Part shown: one piece after another, positions 55,596 through 64,000 of the stretch
Numbering within the stretch: position 1 is the first letter of the stretch
Layout of the letters: every line of letters starts with the position of its first letter
The notes under the pieces: model-generated
What the model saw: only the letters and a program-made list of their open reading frames with translations
Told to the model about the DNA's origin: nothing
Databases searched by the model: none
Made by a program: the position numbers and the translations under genes
Assembly (NCBI RefSeq): GCF_002101595.1
Contig: NZ_LQOM01000025.1
Coordinates: 124,001 to 188,000, forward strand
Direction: 5' to 3'
Origin: Mycobacterium celatum
GTDB taxonomy: Bacteria > Actinomycetota > Actinomycetes > Mycobacteriales > Mycobacteriaceae
DNA length: 64,000 nucleotides

Positions 55596-56792
55596 ATGGC
55601 GCTGCTGCCGAACCCGGCTCCGCGGGAGCGACGGCATGTGGTGATCTCGGTCGACGACCACGTCATCGAGCCGCCCGACATGTTCGACGGGCGACTACCG
55701 GCCGCGCTGGCCGACCGGGCGCCGTGCGTCGTCGAGACCGACGACGGACGCCAGGTGTGGCGCTACGAGGGCTGCGACTACCCCAACATCGGCCTCAACG
55801 CGGTGGTCGGCCGGCCGCCGGAGGAATGGAGCATGGAGCCAGCCCGCTTCGACGAAATGCGCCGCGGCTGTTGGGACATCAAGGCTCGCATCGCCGACAT
55901 GGACCTGGCGGGCATCTGGGCGTCGCTGAACTTCCCGTCGCTGATCGCAGGGTTCTCCGGCACGGTGTTCTGGAAGTCCAAAGACCCCGAGCTGGGGCTG
56001 GCGGTGCTGCGGGCCTGGAACGACTGGCATCTGGAGGTGTGGGCCGGCAGCTTCCCGGAGCGCATCATCCCGCTACAACTGCCGTGGCTGGCCGACCCGC
56101 AACTGGCCGCCGAGGAAATCCGCACCAACGCCGCGCGCGGCTTCAAAGCGGTCAGCTTCCCGGAGCTGCCCGCCCAGTGTGGACTGCCCAGCTTGCACAC
56201 CGGGGTGTGGGATCCGTTCTTTGCTGCCTGCGAGGAGACCGCCACCGTCGTGTGCCTGCACACCGGATCGGCACAGTGGGCGCCAATTCCCGCGCCGGAC
56301 ACCCCATTCGAGACCATCACCACGCTGTTCCCCGTCAACGCGCTGGTGGCCTGCGCCGACATGCTGTGGTCGGGGATCCCGGTGCGCTTCCCGCGGCTGA
56401 ACATCACGCTGGCCGAAGGCGGGCTCGGCTGGGCGGCGATGCTCGGCGACCGCGCCGACTATGTGCTGGCGCACTCGGCATCCGGGCACGAGGGCGGTTC
56501 CTGGAAGAGCGACCTGTTGCCCAGCGAGGTGCTGCGGCACAACTTCTGGTTTTGCTCGATCGACGACCCGCACGCGTTCGGCGCGCTGGACGCGATCGGC
56601 GCCGACCGGATCCTGGTGGAAAGCGACTACCCGCATGCGGATTCGACGTGGCCGGACACTCAGGAGGTCATTGCTCGCAACGTTGCGGGGTTGTCCGCCG
56701 ACGACGCCGCCCGCATCACCCACCGCAACGCCGCGGAGCTTTTCCGCCACCCGCTGCCAGAGAACGGCTGGCTGACATGCTCGACCTGTTGA
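55596..56792 (+). CDS. Amidohydrolase family 2 (ACMSD-like) protein
   Basis: This 398-residue TIM-barrel amidohydrolase has VISVDDHVIEPPDMF (first metal-site block), CLHTGS (a metal histidine) and ILVESDYPHADSTWPD (catalytic aspartate region). These are features of the ACMSD/amidohydrolase_2 group, whose members decarboxylate or hydrolyse ring-derived acids. It is leaderless from a strong promoter and overlaps the next gene by 16 nt. Mycobacteria hold many such paralogues; the substrate is unknown. Confidence 0.85.
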   Translation: MALLPNPAPRERRHVVISVDDHVIEPPDMFDGRLPAALADRAPCVVETDDGRQVWRYEGCDYPNIGLNAVVGRPPEEWSMEPARFDEMRRGCWDIKARIADMDLAGIWASLNFPSLIAGFSGTVFWKSKDPELGLAVLRAWNDWHLEVWAGSFPERIIPLQLPWLADPQLAAEEIRTNAARGFKAVSFPELPAQCGLPSLHTGVWDPFFAACEETATVVCLHTGSAQWAPIPAPDTPFETITTLFPVNALVACADMLWSGIPVRFPRLNITLAEGGLGWAAMLGDRADYVLAHSASGHEGGSWKSDLLPSEVLRHNFWFCSIDDPHAFGALDAIGADRILVESDYPHADSTWPDTQEVIARNVAGLSADDAARITHRNAAELFRHPLPENGWLTCSTC

Positions 56793-58498
56793 TCCGCGAC
56801 GCCGAGATCGTCGACGGTACCGGGGCGGCCGCCCGACACGGGGACGTCGGAGTCAAGGACGGCCGCATCACAGCGGTGGGGGAGGTCGACGAACTGGCCA
56901 CGAAAACCCTTGATGCCCAAGGACAGACGCTGGCACCGGGCTTCGTCGACCTGCACACCCACTACGACGCGCAACTGTTCTGGGATCCGACCGCGAGCCC
57001 GTCGCTGCAGCACGGCGTCACCACGGTGTTCGGCGGTAACTGCGGGTTCACACTGGCGCCAGCGTCGGGCGATCACCAGGACTATCTCACCCGAATGCTG
57101 GCCCGGGTCGAGGGCATGCCGCTGGATGCGCTGCGGGCCGGATTGGATTGGCAGTGGTCGTCGTTCGGCGACTGGCTGAAACGGCTCGACGGGCACATCG
57201 CCGTGAATGCCGGTTTCCTCGTTGGTCATTCGGCATTACGGCTGGCGGCGATGGGTGACGACGCGGTTGGCGGCGCAGCGACGCCGCAACAGATCGAGCG
57301 GATGGCCTCGCTGCTCGACGACGCTCTAGCCGCTGGGGCGCTGGGGTTTTCGACGTCGCAGTCACACACCCACAACGACGGTTCCGGCCGGCCGGTGCCG
57401 TCGCGGGCCGCGTCACGTGAGGAATTGGTGGCACTGACCGGCGGTCTTCGCTCTCACCGGGGCACCACGTTGGAGGCGATCATCCCCGGTTGCCTGTCGG
57501 GATTCACCGACGACGACATCGGCTTGCTCACCGACATGTCGCGGGCCGCCGACCGGCCGCTGAACTGGAATGTGCTCGGGGTGTCGGCGGCCAATCCGGC
57601 CGGGTACCAGGGCCAGCTGCGGGCCTCGGAGGTCGCCGCTCAGCGAGGCGGGCGGGTCGTCGCACTCACCTTGCCCCACACGATGAAGATCCGGTTGTCG
57701 TTCCTCACTGGGTTCGTGCTCGACGGGCTGCCGGGCTGGCGCGACACCATGCACCTGCCGGTGCCCGAGCGGCTCAAGGCGCTACACGATCCAGAAATCC
57801 GTCGTCGCCTCAACGCTGGCGCCCAGTCGGAGGAGGCGGGCATCCTGCGCGGCCTGGCGCACTGGGAGCATTTGATCGTCGTCGAAACCTTCGCGCCCGA
57901 AAACGCCGACGCCGCTGGGCTTTCAGTCGGTGAAGTCGCCGCCAAGCGGGGGACAGAGCCGTTCGACACGCTGTGCGACATCGTGGTCGCCGACGAGCTG
58001 CGGACCGGGCTGACGCCGCCGTCGAGCGGCGACGACGCCGCCGACTGGCGGGCGCGCGCCGAGGTGTGGCGGCACCGCGACGCGGTCATCGGCGGCTCCG
58101 ACGCCGGGGCGCACCTGGACATGATGTGCGGCGCGATCTACACGACATCGTTGCTCGGGCACGGGGTTCGGGAGCATCAGGTGGTGACGCTGGAGGAGGC
58201 CGTGCGGCTGATTACCGATGTGCCGGCCCGACTCTACGGCCTGACCGGCCGCGGCCGGATCGCGCCGAGCTGGCACGCCGACCTGGTGCTGTTCGACCCG
58301 GCGACCGTCGGCCACGGGCCCGAGCGCACCCGCTACGACCTGCCGGCCGGCGCGCCGCGGCTGGTCGCCGACGCCCGTGGGATCAGCTCGGTGCTGGTCG
58401 GCGGGGTCGAGGTGTGCCGCGACGGCGTGGCCACCGGCGCGATGCCCGGGACAGTGTTGCGGTCCGGGCGTGACACCGAGACGGTGACGGCGTCATGA
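56777..58498 (+). CDS. N-acyl-D-amino-acid deacylase-like amidohydrolase
   Basis: This 573-residue amidohydrolase_3-type protein has the N-terminal composite-domain strand (LLIRDAEIVDGTGAAARHGD), the metal-binding DLHTHYDAQLFWDP, HGVTTVFGGNCGFTLAP, and the C-terminal IGGSDAGAHLDMM with the catalytic aspartate. It resembles D-aminoacylases and related amide or imide hydrolases. The ATG at 56777 overlaps the preceding amidohydrolase by 16 nt. The P450 gene is ATGA-coupled behind it. Confidence 0.87.
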   Translation: MLDLLIRDAEIVDGTGAAARHGDVGVKDGRITAVGEVDELATKTLDAQGQTLAPGFVDLHTHYDAQLFWDPTASPSLQHGVTTVFGGNCGFTLAPASGDHQDYLTRMLARVEGMPLDALRAGLDWQWSSFGDWLKRLDGHIAVNAGFLVGHSALRLAAMGDDAVGGAATPQQIERMASLLDDALAAGALGFSTSQSHTHNDGSGRPVPSRAASREELVALTGGLRSHRGTTLEAIIPGCLSGFTDDDIGLLTDMSRAADRPLNWNVLGVSAANPAGYQGQLRASEVAAQRGGRVVALTLPHTMKIRLSFLTGFVLDGLPGWRDTMHLPVPERLKALHDPEIRRRLNAGAQSEEAGILRGLAHWEHLIVVETFAPENADAAGLSVGEVAAKRGTEPFDTLCDIVVADELRTGLTPPSSGDDAADWRARAEVWRHRDAVIGGSDAGAHLDMMCGAIYTTSLLGHGVREHQVVTLEEAVRLITDVPARLYGLTGRGRIAPSWHADLVLFDPATVGHGPERTRYDLPAGAPRLVADARGISSVLVGGVEVCRDGVATGAMPGTVLRSGRDTETVTAS

Positions 58499-59703
58499 CC
58501 ATCGACGAGTTCGACCCCGCGGAGCTGCAGGGCGGGCTGCTGATGCAGGTCGAGAACGTGCACGAGCGGCTACGCGAGGCACGCGCCAAGCACCGGGTCA
58601 TGGTCGGCAACCCGTTCAGCGAAACCGCCAGCCAGACACTGGGTTCCGCAGGCGTGACAGTATTGGGGTACGACGAGTGCCAGACGGTGCTGACCCATCC
58701 CGACACGTTCTCGTCGGCGATCTACGAGCAGATCATGGGCCCGGTCATGGGCCGCACCCTGCTCGAACTCGAAGGCGCCGAGCACCGGGCCAGCCGCGCG
58801 CTGGTATCGCCGTCGTTCCGGTCGGCGCTGCTCGAGCGGTGGCGCAGCGAGCTGGTGGAAGTCGTCGTGCATGAACTGATCGACCGGTTCGCTCCGCGGG
58901 GCCGGGCGGAGCTGGCGCGCGAGTTCACCTTCGCCTTCCCGGTGCAGGTCATTGCCCGGATGATGGGCTTGCCGCGCCAGGACTACCTGCGCTTCCAGCG
59001 GTTGTCGATCGAGCTGCTCAACGTGGTCTACGACTGGGATTGCGGGATCGCCGCCTCGGCGGAACTGAAGTCGTATTTCGGGGAAATCCTCGCTGCGCGG
59101 CGCCGCGACCCGCGGGACGATCTGATCAGCACGCTGGCCGAATCCGAGATCGACGGCGCCCGGCTGACCGACGACGAGATCTTCGCGTTCCTGCTGCTGA
59201 TCCTGCCGGCCGGAGTCGAGACCACCTACCGTGCCTCCGGCAATCTGCTGGTCGGCTTGCTCACCGAGCCGGCGCTGTGGGAGGCGGTACGCAACGACCG
59301 CGCCCTTGTTCATGGAGCCATCGAGGAGGCGCTGCGCTGGGAGCCGCCGATCACCACGGTAATGCGCAGGGCGGCGCACGACTGCGAGCTCGGCGGGGTC
59401 GCGCTTCCCGCCGGAACCAACGTCAGCGTCAGCGTCGCGGCCGCTAACCGGGACCCGGCGCGCTACCCGGACCCCGACCGCTTCGACCCGGCCCGCACGA
59501 ACATCACCCACCTGACGTTCGGCGGTGGCCCGCACCTGTGTCTGGGCATGCACCTGGCAAGGATGGAGTCCACCGTCGCGATCAACGCGCTACTCGACCG
59601 GCTGCCGGATCTGCGACTGGACCCCGGCGCCCCGCCGCCGCACGTGGTCGGGGTGGCATTCCGCTCGCCCGCGGCGCTGCCGGTGCAGTTCACGCCAGCC
59701 TGA
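58495..59703 (+). CDS. Cytochrome P450
   Basis: This 402-residue bacterial P450 has heme-ligand Cys349 in TFGGGPHLCLGMHLARME, the ExxR helix in EEALRWEPP and the I-helix oxygen-activation block LPAGVETTYRA (Glu in place of the usual Asp). It is ATGA-coupled to the amidohydrolase gene. No ferredoxin or reductase gene is adjacent, so electrons must come from elsewhere. The substrate is presumably linked to the two hydrolases and the ADH/ALDH pair, as an inference from context. Confidence 0.92.
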   Translation: MTIDEFDPAELQGGLLMQVENVHERLREARAKHRVMVGNPFSETASQTLGSAGVTVLGYDECQTVLTHPDTFSSAIYEQIMGPVMGRTLLELEGAEHRASRALVSPSFRSALLERWRSELVEVVVHELIDRFAPRGRAELAREFTFAFPVQVIARMMGLPRQDYLRFQRLSIELLNVVYDWDCGIAASAELKSYFGEILAARRRDPRDDLISTLAESEIDGARLTDDEIFAFLLLILPAGVETTYRASGNLLVGLLTEPALWEAVRNDRALVHGAIEEALRWEPPITTVMRRAAHDCELGGVALPAGTNVSVSVAAANRDPARYPDPDRFDPARTNITHLTFGGGPHLCLGMHLARMESTVAINALLDRLPDLRLDPGAPPPHVVGVAFRSPAALPVQFTPA

Positions 59704-59780
59704 AACTAACACTGCCGCAAGGCTTTCCGTATCGCCCGTAGCTTGATGCCTGGTGCGCATCCCAGTTGTGGGAATCTCAA

Positions 59781-60206
59781 TCACAGGTAGCGAACGTCGG
59801 CACCGATCGCTTCGTATGTGCGCCGCGCTCGCCGATCCAGGGAAAGTAGGGGCAGCCGGGCTTCGACCGCGGTCGCGGCGACCAGGCCGTCGTAGGTGGC
59901 TCCGCCGCTGATCGCCGCAGCGGCCAGCGCTTCGAGAGCACGATCGATCGCCGCCGCGGTGGGCGTGGCCCGGTGCTTGAATGTGCTGTCGAGCAGGGCC
60001 AGCGCCTGGGCTGGCAGGACGCGAAGATTCGGGTGGCGGGTTAACACCGCATAGGTCTCAAACAACGCGTGCGCCGCGATTCCCGCTCGATGTTCGCTGA
60101 CCGCGGCGAAGGCGACGTCGTGAAACTCGTGCAGTTCGGACAGCGCGGGCAGCGCGACGCTGGTATCGACCAGCGCGGTGGGCCGGTCAGGGGAATCGGC
60201 TCTCAC
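59781..60206 (-). CDS. vapC: VapC-type PIN-domain toxin
   Basis: This 141-residue PIN-domain RNase has acidic active-site residues in ALVDTSVALP, HALFETYAVL, TYDGLVAATA and LLSLDRRARR. The GTG start lies inside the end of the antitoxin gene (20-nt overlap), as usual in toxin-antitoxin pairs. It would cleave RNA when freed from VapB. The complete acidic set suggests an active enzyme. Confidence 0.9.
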   Translation of the reverse strand: MRADSPDRPTALVDTSVALPALSELHEFHDVAFAAVSEHRAGIAAHALFETYAVLTRHPNLRVLPAQALALLDSTFKHRATPTAAAIDRALEALAAAAISGGATYDGLVAATAVEARLPLLSLDRRARRTYEAIGADVRYL

Positions 60207-60447
60207 GCAACCTATCCCGCACGGTCAGCATTTCCTCTAGGGTGGTCGGCTTACCGGCGGCCGCGGAAATGACCAGGCGACCACCTTTCTCCGCCAGCAC
60301 CGCGTCGTCGCGGTCGTCGGGAAGGATGAACTCAAGGCGGTCACCGCTGTCGATGACGTCGACCTCGGTACCAGGCGCCAGTCGGTGCCGGTCGCGAATC
60401 GACTTGGGGATCACTACCCGACCGGCTTTGTCGATGGTGGTCTTCAT
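60187..60447 (-). CDS. vapB: VapB-type antitoxin, AbrB/MazE fold
   Basis: This 86-residue protein starts with an AbrB/SpoVT DNA-binding swapped hairpin (MKTTIDKAGRVVIPKSIRDR) and has a C-terminal toxin-binding tail (KPTTLEEMLTVRDRLRESRF). It neutralises the overlapping VapC and should repress its own promoter, which must lie between 60448 and the Doc remnant. Confidence 0.9.
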   Translation of the reverse strand: MKTTIDKAGRVVIPKSIRDRHRLAPGTEVDVIDSGDRLEFILPDDRDDAVLAEKGGRLVISAAAGKPTTLEEMLTVRDRLRESRFP

Positions 60448-60458
60448 GGTGGAATCAC

Positions 60459-60713
60459 ATGCCCTTTACCGTTGGCATCCCAGAGTGGCCCCACAACTTT
60501 ACCATTTTGGTGGGTCTCACCATTACACGACGAACTGCCGCACATTCCCTGGCACGGAACCACGCGCTCGTAGACGGAAACAAGCGAGCTGCCTGGACTG
60601 CCTGCCGGACGTTCCTGGTCATCAACGGTCACTGGATGAGCGCGCCCGAGGACGAGCGCTTGGCGATGTGGGTTCAGTCGATGCCCTTGAGACTTGCGAA
60701 TATTAGCAATTAG
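60459..60713 (+). pseudogene. Remnant of a Doc/Fic-type toxin gene
   Basis: From about 60534 the frame reads TAAHSLARNHALVDGNKRAA, then WTACRTFLVINGHWMSAPED, which is the Doc core with its HxxxDGNKR-type motif (His-Ala-Leu-Val-Asp-Gly-Asn-Lys-Arg). Intact Doc proteins have about 60 more residues before this and a helical tail after it. Here the upstream residues look unrelated and the tail ends early (SMPLRLANISN). I read it as a truncated relic. It lies head to head with vapBC. Confidence 0.6.
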
Positions 60714-60739
60714 TTGCTTCGTCTAGTAGCCTGCTGCTC

Positions 60740-60752
60740 GATCCGTCGGATC
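60740..60752. repeat. 13-bp palindrome upstream of hyc-type operon
   Basis: GATCCGTCGGATC is a perfect 6-bp-armed inverted repeat with one central base, about 27 bp before the first start candidate of the hydrogenase-like operon. It could be an operator, but no second copy is visible and it may be chance. Confidence 0.3.
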
Positions 60753-60778
60753 TTCCTTTCGAGGAGTTGGCTTGAACC

Positions 60779-61309
60779 GTGGGGAGTCACGTGTGCGTCG
60801 GGGCGGGCAGGGTACGCGGTAGCAGCGTGTTGGGCTGGGTTGCCAAGGTGCTTCGCGTGGGGCGCGTCGTGGAGCCCGCCGGCCAGGCACCCGATACGGT
60901 GATGGAGCCGCTCACGGGCGTGCGTGGCTCGTTACAGATTCGCCATGTCGACGCCGGCTCATGTAACGGGTGCGAGGTCGAAATCTCGGGCGCGTTCGGG
61001 CCGGTGTACGACGCCGAACGTTTCGGGGCGCGGTTGGTTGCCTCCCCGCGGCACGCTGACGCTTTGTTGGTCACCGGTGTGGTCACCCGCAACATGGCTG
61101 AGCCGCTGCGTAACACGGTTGCAGCCACCCCCAAGCCACGGGTGGTGATCGCGTGCGGCGATTGCGCGCTGAATCGGGGCGTATTCGCCGACGCTTACGG
61201 GATCGTCGGCGCGGTGGGGGAAGTAGTGCCCGTCGACGTCGAGATTCCGGGTTGCCCACCGACACCCGGGGAGATCGTCGCGGCTCTGCGATCGGTGACC
61301 GGCAAGTGA
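60779..61309 (+). CDS. Hydrogenase-like small iron-sulfur subunit (Rv0082/HycG-NuoB type)
   Basis: This 176-residue protein is related to the NuoB/HycG small subunit. The cysteines for a 4Fe-4S cluster are in DAGSCNGCEVEI, CGDCALNRG and IPGCPPTPGEIV. In complex I-related hydrogenases this subunit carries the proximal cluster. The start is uncertain: GTG 60779 is used, but GTG 60827, which gives a product close to the length of Rv0082, is a good alternative. The stop overlaps the next gene (GTGA). It is the first gene of a hyc-type operon. Confidence 0.85.
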   Translation: MGSHVCVGAGRVRGSSVLGWVAKVLRVGRVVEPAGQAPDTVMEPLTGVRGSLQIRHVDAGSCNGCEVEISGAFGPVYDAERFGARLVASPRHADALLVTGVVTRNMAEPLRNTVAATPKPRVVIACGDCALNRGVFADAYGIVGAVGEVVPVDVEIPGCPPTPGEIVAALRSVTGK

Positions 61310-63261
61310 CTGCCACCAAGTGCGCCAACAATTTTCGCTCGGCCGCGGCCGGGATCGTGACATCAGGACTCGGTGCGGCAGGAGTGTGGGCAGGCCTTCT
61401 CGCGATATTCGCAACGGTGCGGCCGCTGCACCTCGGCTGGCTGCTTCCACTGTCGGGCGTCTACCTCGATCTGGACCCGCTTGGCGGCTTTTTTATTGCG
61501 TTGGTTGGTGCGGTCGCGGTTCCAGTGGGCGTTTATTCGGTCGGTTACGCGCGCCGCGAGCAGCTTGGCCGGGTCCCGCTCGCGGTGCTTCCGCTGTTCG
61601 TTGCAGCCATGTTGCTGGTGCCGGCGGCGGGATCGCTGACGACGTTTCTGTTCGCGTGGGAGTTGATGGCGGTGGCATCGCTGGTGCTCGTCCTGACCGA
61701 GCACCGCCGGCCCGAGGTCCGGTCGGCGGGCCTGTTCTACGCGGCGATGACCCAATTGGGGTTCGTCATCATCCTGGTCGGGTTGATGGTGTTGGCGGCA
61801 TCGGCTGGTGCGGACCGGTTCGCCGGCCTGTCGGAGGGCCGGTCGCAGGTGCCGGAGAGCGTACGCGGGGCCGTATTCGTGTTGACGGTGGCCGGGTTTG
61901 GGTCGAAGGCGGGTCTATTGCCGCTGCACGCGTGGCTGCCGCGAGCACACCCGGAAGCGCCCAGCCCGGTGTCGGCGCTGATGAGCGCGGCGATGGTCAA
62001 CCTCGGTATCTATGGCATCGTCCGGTTCGATCTGCAATTGCTGGGGCCGGGACCCCGCTGGTGGGGGCTGGTGCTGCTGGTGGTCGGCGGCGCGTCGGCG
62101 ACGTACGGTGTGCTGCAAGCCACGGTAGCCTCGGATCTTAAACGGCTGCTTGCCTATTCGACTACCGAGAACATGGGGTTGATTAGTCTGGCGTTGGGCG
62201 CGGCGTCGCTCTTCGCGGATTCCGGGGCGCATAGTCCAGCGACCATCGCGATGGCCGCCGCCATGCTGCATCTGATTGCGCATGCGGCATTCAAGAGCCT
62301 CGGATTCCTGGGGGCGGGTTCGGTGCTGGTGGCGACCGAGCTGCGTGACCTTGACCGGCTCGGCGGCCTGGTCCGGAAAATGCCGGCGACCACCGTCCTG
62401 TTCGGGATCGCGGCCATCGGCGCGTCCGGGCTTCCCCTAGGCGCCGGGTTTGTCAGCGAGTGGTTGCTGATTCAGTCTTTAGTGCACGCGGCGTCGGACC
62501 ACAACACGCTGGTAGCGCTGACGGCGCCGCTGGCGGTCGGCGCGGTGGCATTGACCACCGGTCTGGGCGTGGCGGCGATGGTCAAGGCGTTCGGCATCGG
62601 GTTCCTCGCTCGCCCGCGGTCTGTATTGGCCGAAGACGCGCAGGAGGCGCCCGGAAGCATGCTGGCCGGTATGACGATCGCGGCGGCGGGCTGCTTGGTG
62701 CTGGCGTTGGCGCCCATGGTGGCCGCGCCCGCCCTGCGCCGGGTGCTCGACGGCGTGCCCGCGGCCCGGCGCGTGGAGTTCACCGACTTTGGCGCTGTCG
62801 TGCGGCTGCCCGGGCTGGCCGGGTCGGTCGCGCCCGGGCTGATCGCCGGCGCGCTGGTGATCGCACTCGCGGTTGCGGTGGGGCTGACGAGGTGGCGGTC
62901 GCGTAGCCGCCCGCGACCGGCTGCGCTGCCGCTGTGGGCATGCGGCTCCGACGACCTTTCGGCGCGGATGCAATACACGGCAACGTCATTCGCGGAGCCG
63001 CTGCAACGGGTCTTCGACGACGTGCTGCGCCCGGACACCGATGTTGAGGTCACCCATCACGGCGAATCGCGGTACATGATCGAGGCCGTCACCTACCGGG
63101 CCCGGATCGCCGACGCGATCGAGGCACGCCTCTACACTCCGGTGATCCGCGCGGTGGGCGCGGTCGCCGGCCTGGTACGGCGCGCCCATACCGGCAGCGT
63201 GCATCTCTACCTCGGCTACGGTGCCCTCGGCGTTCTGGTGGTGCTGGTGGTGGCCCGGTGA
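61306..63261 (+). CDS. Complex I/formate hydrogenlyase-like membrane subunit (HycC/HyfB type, Rv0083-like)
   Basis: This 651-residue proton-translocating-type subunit of the NuoL/M/N-HyfB family has about 14 membrane helices. Blocks are FGSKAGLLPLHAWLPRAHPE, APSPVSALMSAAMVNLGIYG, RLLAYSTTENMGLI and LIAHAAFKSLGFLGAG, containing the conserved lysines and histidines of the antiporter-like channel. It is GTGA-coupled before and after. It matches Rv0083 in order and size and would couple redox chemistry to ion movement. Confidence 0.9.
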   Translation: MTATKCANNFRSAAAGIVTSGLGAAGVWAGLLAIFATVRPLHLGWLLPLSGVYLDLDPLGGFFIALVGAVAVPVGVYSVGYARREQLGRVPLAVLPLFVAAMLLVPAAGSLTTFLFAWELMAVASLVLVLTEHRRPEVRSAGLFYAAMTQLGFVIILVGLMVLAASAGADRFAGLSEGRSQVPESVRGAVFVLTVAGFGSKAGLLPLHAWLPRAHPEAPSPVSALMSAAMVNLGIYGIVRFDLQLLGPGPRWWGLVLLVVGGASATYGVLQATVASDLKRLLAYSTTENMGLISLALGAASLFADSGAHSPATIAMAAAMLHLIAHAAFKSLGFLGAGSVLVATELRDLDRLGGLVRKMPATTVLFGIAAIGASGLPLGAGFVSEWLLIQSLVHAASDHNTLVALTAPLAVGAVALTTGLGVAAMVKAFGIGFLARPRSVLAEDAQEAPGSMLAGMTIAAAGCLVLALAPMVAAPALRRVLDGVPAARRVEFTDFGAVVRLPGLAGSVAPGLIAGALVIALAVAVGLTRWRSRSRPRPAALPLWACGSDDLSARMQYTATSFAEPLQRVFDDVLRPDTDVEVTHHGESRYMIEAVTYRARIADAIEARLYTPVIRAVGAVAGLVRRAHTGSVHLYLGYGALGVLVVLVVAR

Positions 63262-64000
63262 ACGTCCTGTCCTATGTCGCGGGTGCGGCGCAGCTGGTCA
63301 CGGTCATGGTTGGCGCGCCGCTGGTGATCGGCGCGATGCGCCAAGTGCGCGCCGTGTGGGAAGGTCGTGCCGGTGGGGGTGTTTTGCAACCCTGGCGCGA
63401 TCTGCGTAAACAGCTTGGCAAACAACAGATCACACCACGGGGCACCACGGCGGTGTTCGCGGCCGCGCCAGCGGTCGTGGCCGGCACCACGATGCTCATC
63501 GCCGCGATCGCGCCGATCGTCGCCACCGGGTCACCGCTTGACCCGGTGGCCGATTTGTTCGCCGTGGTGGGCCTGCTGTTCCTGGGCACCGTCGCGTTGA
63601 GCCTTGCCGGCATCGATACCGGCACATCGTTCGGTGGAATGGGCGCCAGCCGCGAGATCACGATCGCCGCGCTGGTCGAACCGACGATCCTGCTGGCCGT
63701 GTTCGCGCTGTCGATACCGGCTGGATCGGCGAATCTTGGTGCGCTGGTAGCGAATACGCTTGAACATCCCGGCCACGTCGCGTCGCTGACCGGCGTGCTT
63801 TCCTTTGTTGCGCTGGTGATTGTGATCATCGCCGAGACCGGGCGACTTCCGGTCGACAACCCAGCCACTCACCTGGAGCTGACAATGGTGCATGAGGCGA
63901 TGGTGCTCGAATACGCCGGCCCACGACTCGCGTTGGTCGAATGGGCGTCGGGGATGCGGTTGACAGTGCTGCTGGCGTTGTTGGCGAACCTGTTCCTGCC
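63258..64000 (+). CDS. hycD: HycD/NuoH-type membrane subunit (partial, 3' end beyond window)
   Basis: This is the first 247 codons of the membrane anchor subunit of a group-4-hydrogenase-like complex. Hydrophobic helices alternate with the conserved loop AETGRLPVDNPATHLELTMV and HEAMVLEYAGPRLALVEWAS, which is the NuoH/HycD quinone-or-hydrogenase interface. The GTG at 63258 overlaps the preceding stop. By comparison with Rv0084-Rv0087, further hyc-like genes should follow outside the window. Confidence 0.9.
   Translation, partial: MNVLSYVAGAAQLVTVMVGAPLVIGAMRQVRAVWEGRAGGGVLQPWRDLRKQLGKQQITPRGTTAVFAAAPAVVAGTTMLIAAIAPIVATGSPLDPVADLFAVVGLLFLGTVALSLAGIDTGTSFGGMGASREITIAALVEPTILLAVFALSIPAGSANLGALVANTLEHPGHVASLTGVLSFVALVIVIIAETGRLPVDNPATHLELTMVHEAMVLEYAGPRLALVEWASGMRLTVLLALLANLFL

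Noticed and set aside
55724..56776. 351-codon extension of the D-aminoacylase-like gene
   Set aside because: It is a frame-shifted reading of the first amidohydrolase. The conserved strand LLIRDAEIVDG begins at the ATG at 56777.

Overview
The window is GC-rich chromosomal DNA from a Mycobacterium. The main evidence is gene order. From the left edge to about 51.9 kb, the housekeeping genes follow the M. tuberculosis block Rv2420c to Rv2388c, read in the opposite orientation: rsfS, gpgP, octT, degV, eis, comEA, comEC, holA, rpsT, a CBS protein, a PemK-like protein, lepA, lppR, a GH15 trehalase-like enzyme, subI-cysT-cysW-cysA, che1/sirB-like, cysH, sirA, an Rv2390c-like gene, rpfD and hemW. MmpL/MmpS proteins, PapA, a FAAL-type FadD and an Rpf confirm the genus. 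I cannot name the species.

Large accessory blocks break this order. (1) An mmpS4/mmpL4-type pair and a DapB-like dehydrogenase lie between degV and eis. (2) From 8.3 to 27.4 kb, between eis and comEA, is a complete glycolipid locus. It holds a GAP/Sap-type protein, a FadD23-type FAAL, a secreted PE-PPE-domain hydrolase, an MmpL10-type transporter and a PapA3-type acyltransferase on the minus strand. Facing away from them is a 3,598-residue bimodular PKS. The set matches the trehalose polyphleate (TPP) locus of non-tuberculous mycobacteria. Both AT domains carry malonyl-type signatures. Module 1 (KS-AT-KR-ACP) has no DH or ER, while module 2 is fully reducing. (3) A PPOX protein, an acyl-CoA dehydrogenase pair and several decayed genes (27.4-31.2 kb) lie between the PKS and comEA. 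(4) From 51.9 to 59.7 kb is a TetR regulator with two near-identical operators and an apparent catabolic cluster: ADH, ALDH, two amidohydrolases and a P450. (5) A VapBC pair and a Doc remnant are followed by the start of a hydrogenase-like/hyc operon (Rv0082-Rv0084 type), cut by the right edge.

The two sulfur-assimilation operons carry the most interesting regulatory signals. The sulfate transporter operon (subI-cysTWA) and the sulfite/APS reductase operon (sirA-cysH-che1) are each preceded by a short cysteine-rich ORF. Each ORF starts where transcription is predicted to start, 6-7 nt after a -10 element. Downstream of the subI leader, a perfect 9-bp stem would hide the subI ribosome binding site. 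This fits cysteine-responsive attenuation by polycysteine leaderless uORFs, as described in mycobacteria.

Other features are three kinds of intergenic palindrome or repeat (flanking lppR, after cysA, and a 46-bp element at comEC and che1), a 28-codon membrane peptide gene, several leaderless promoters and a possible non-canonical lepA start. I saw no CRISPR array, insertion sequence, rRNA or tRNA, but I had no search tools.
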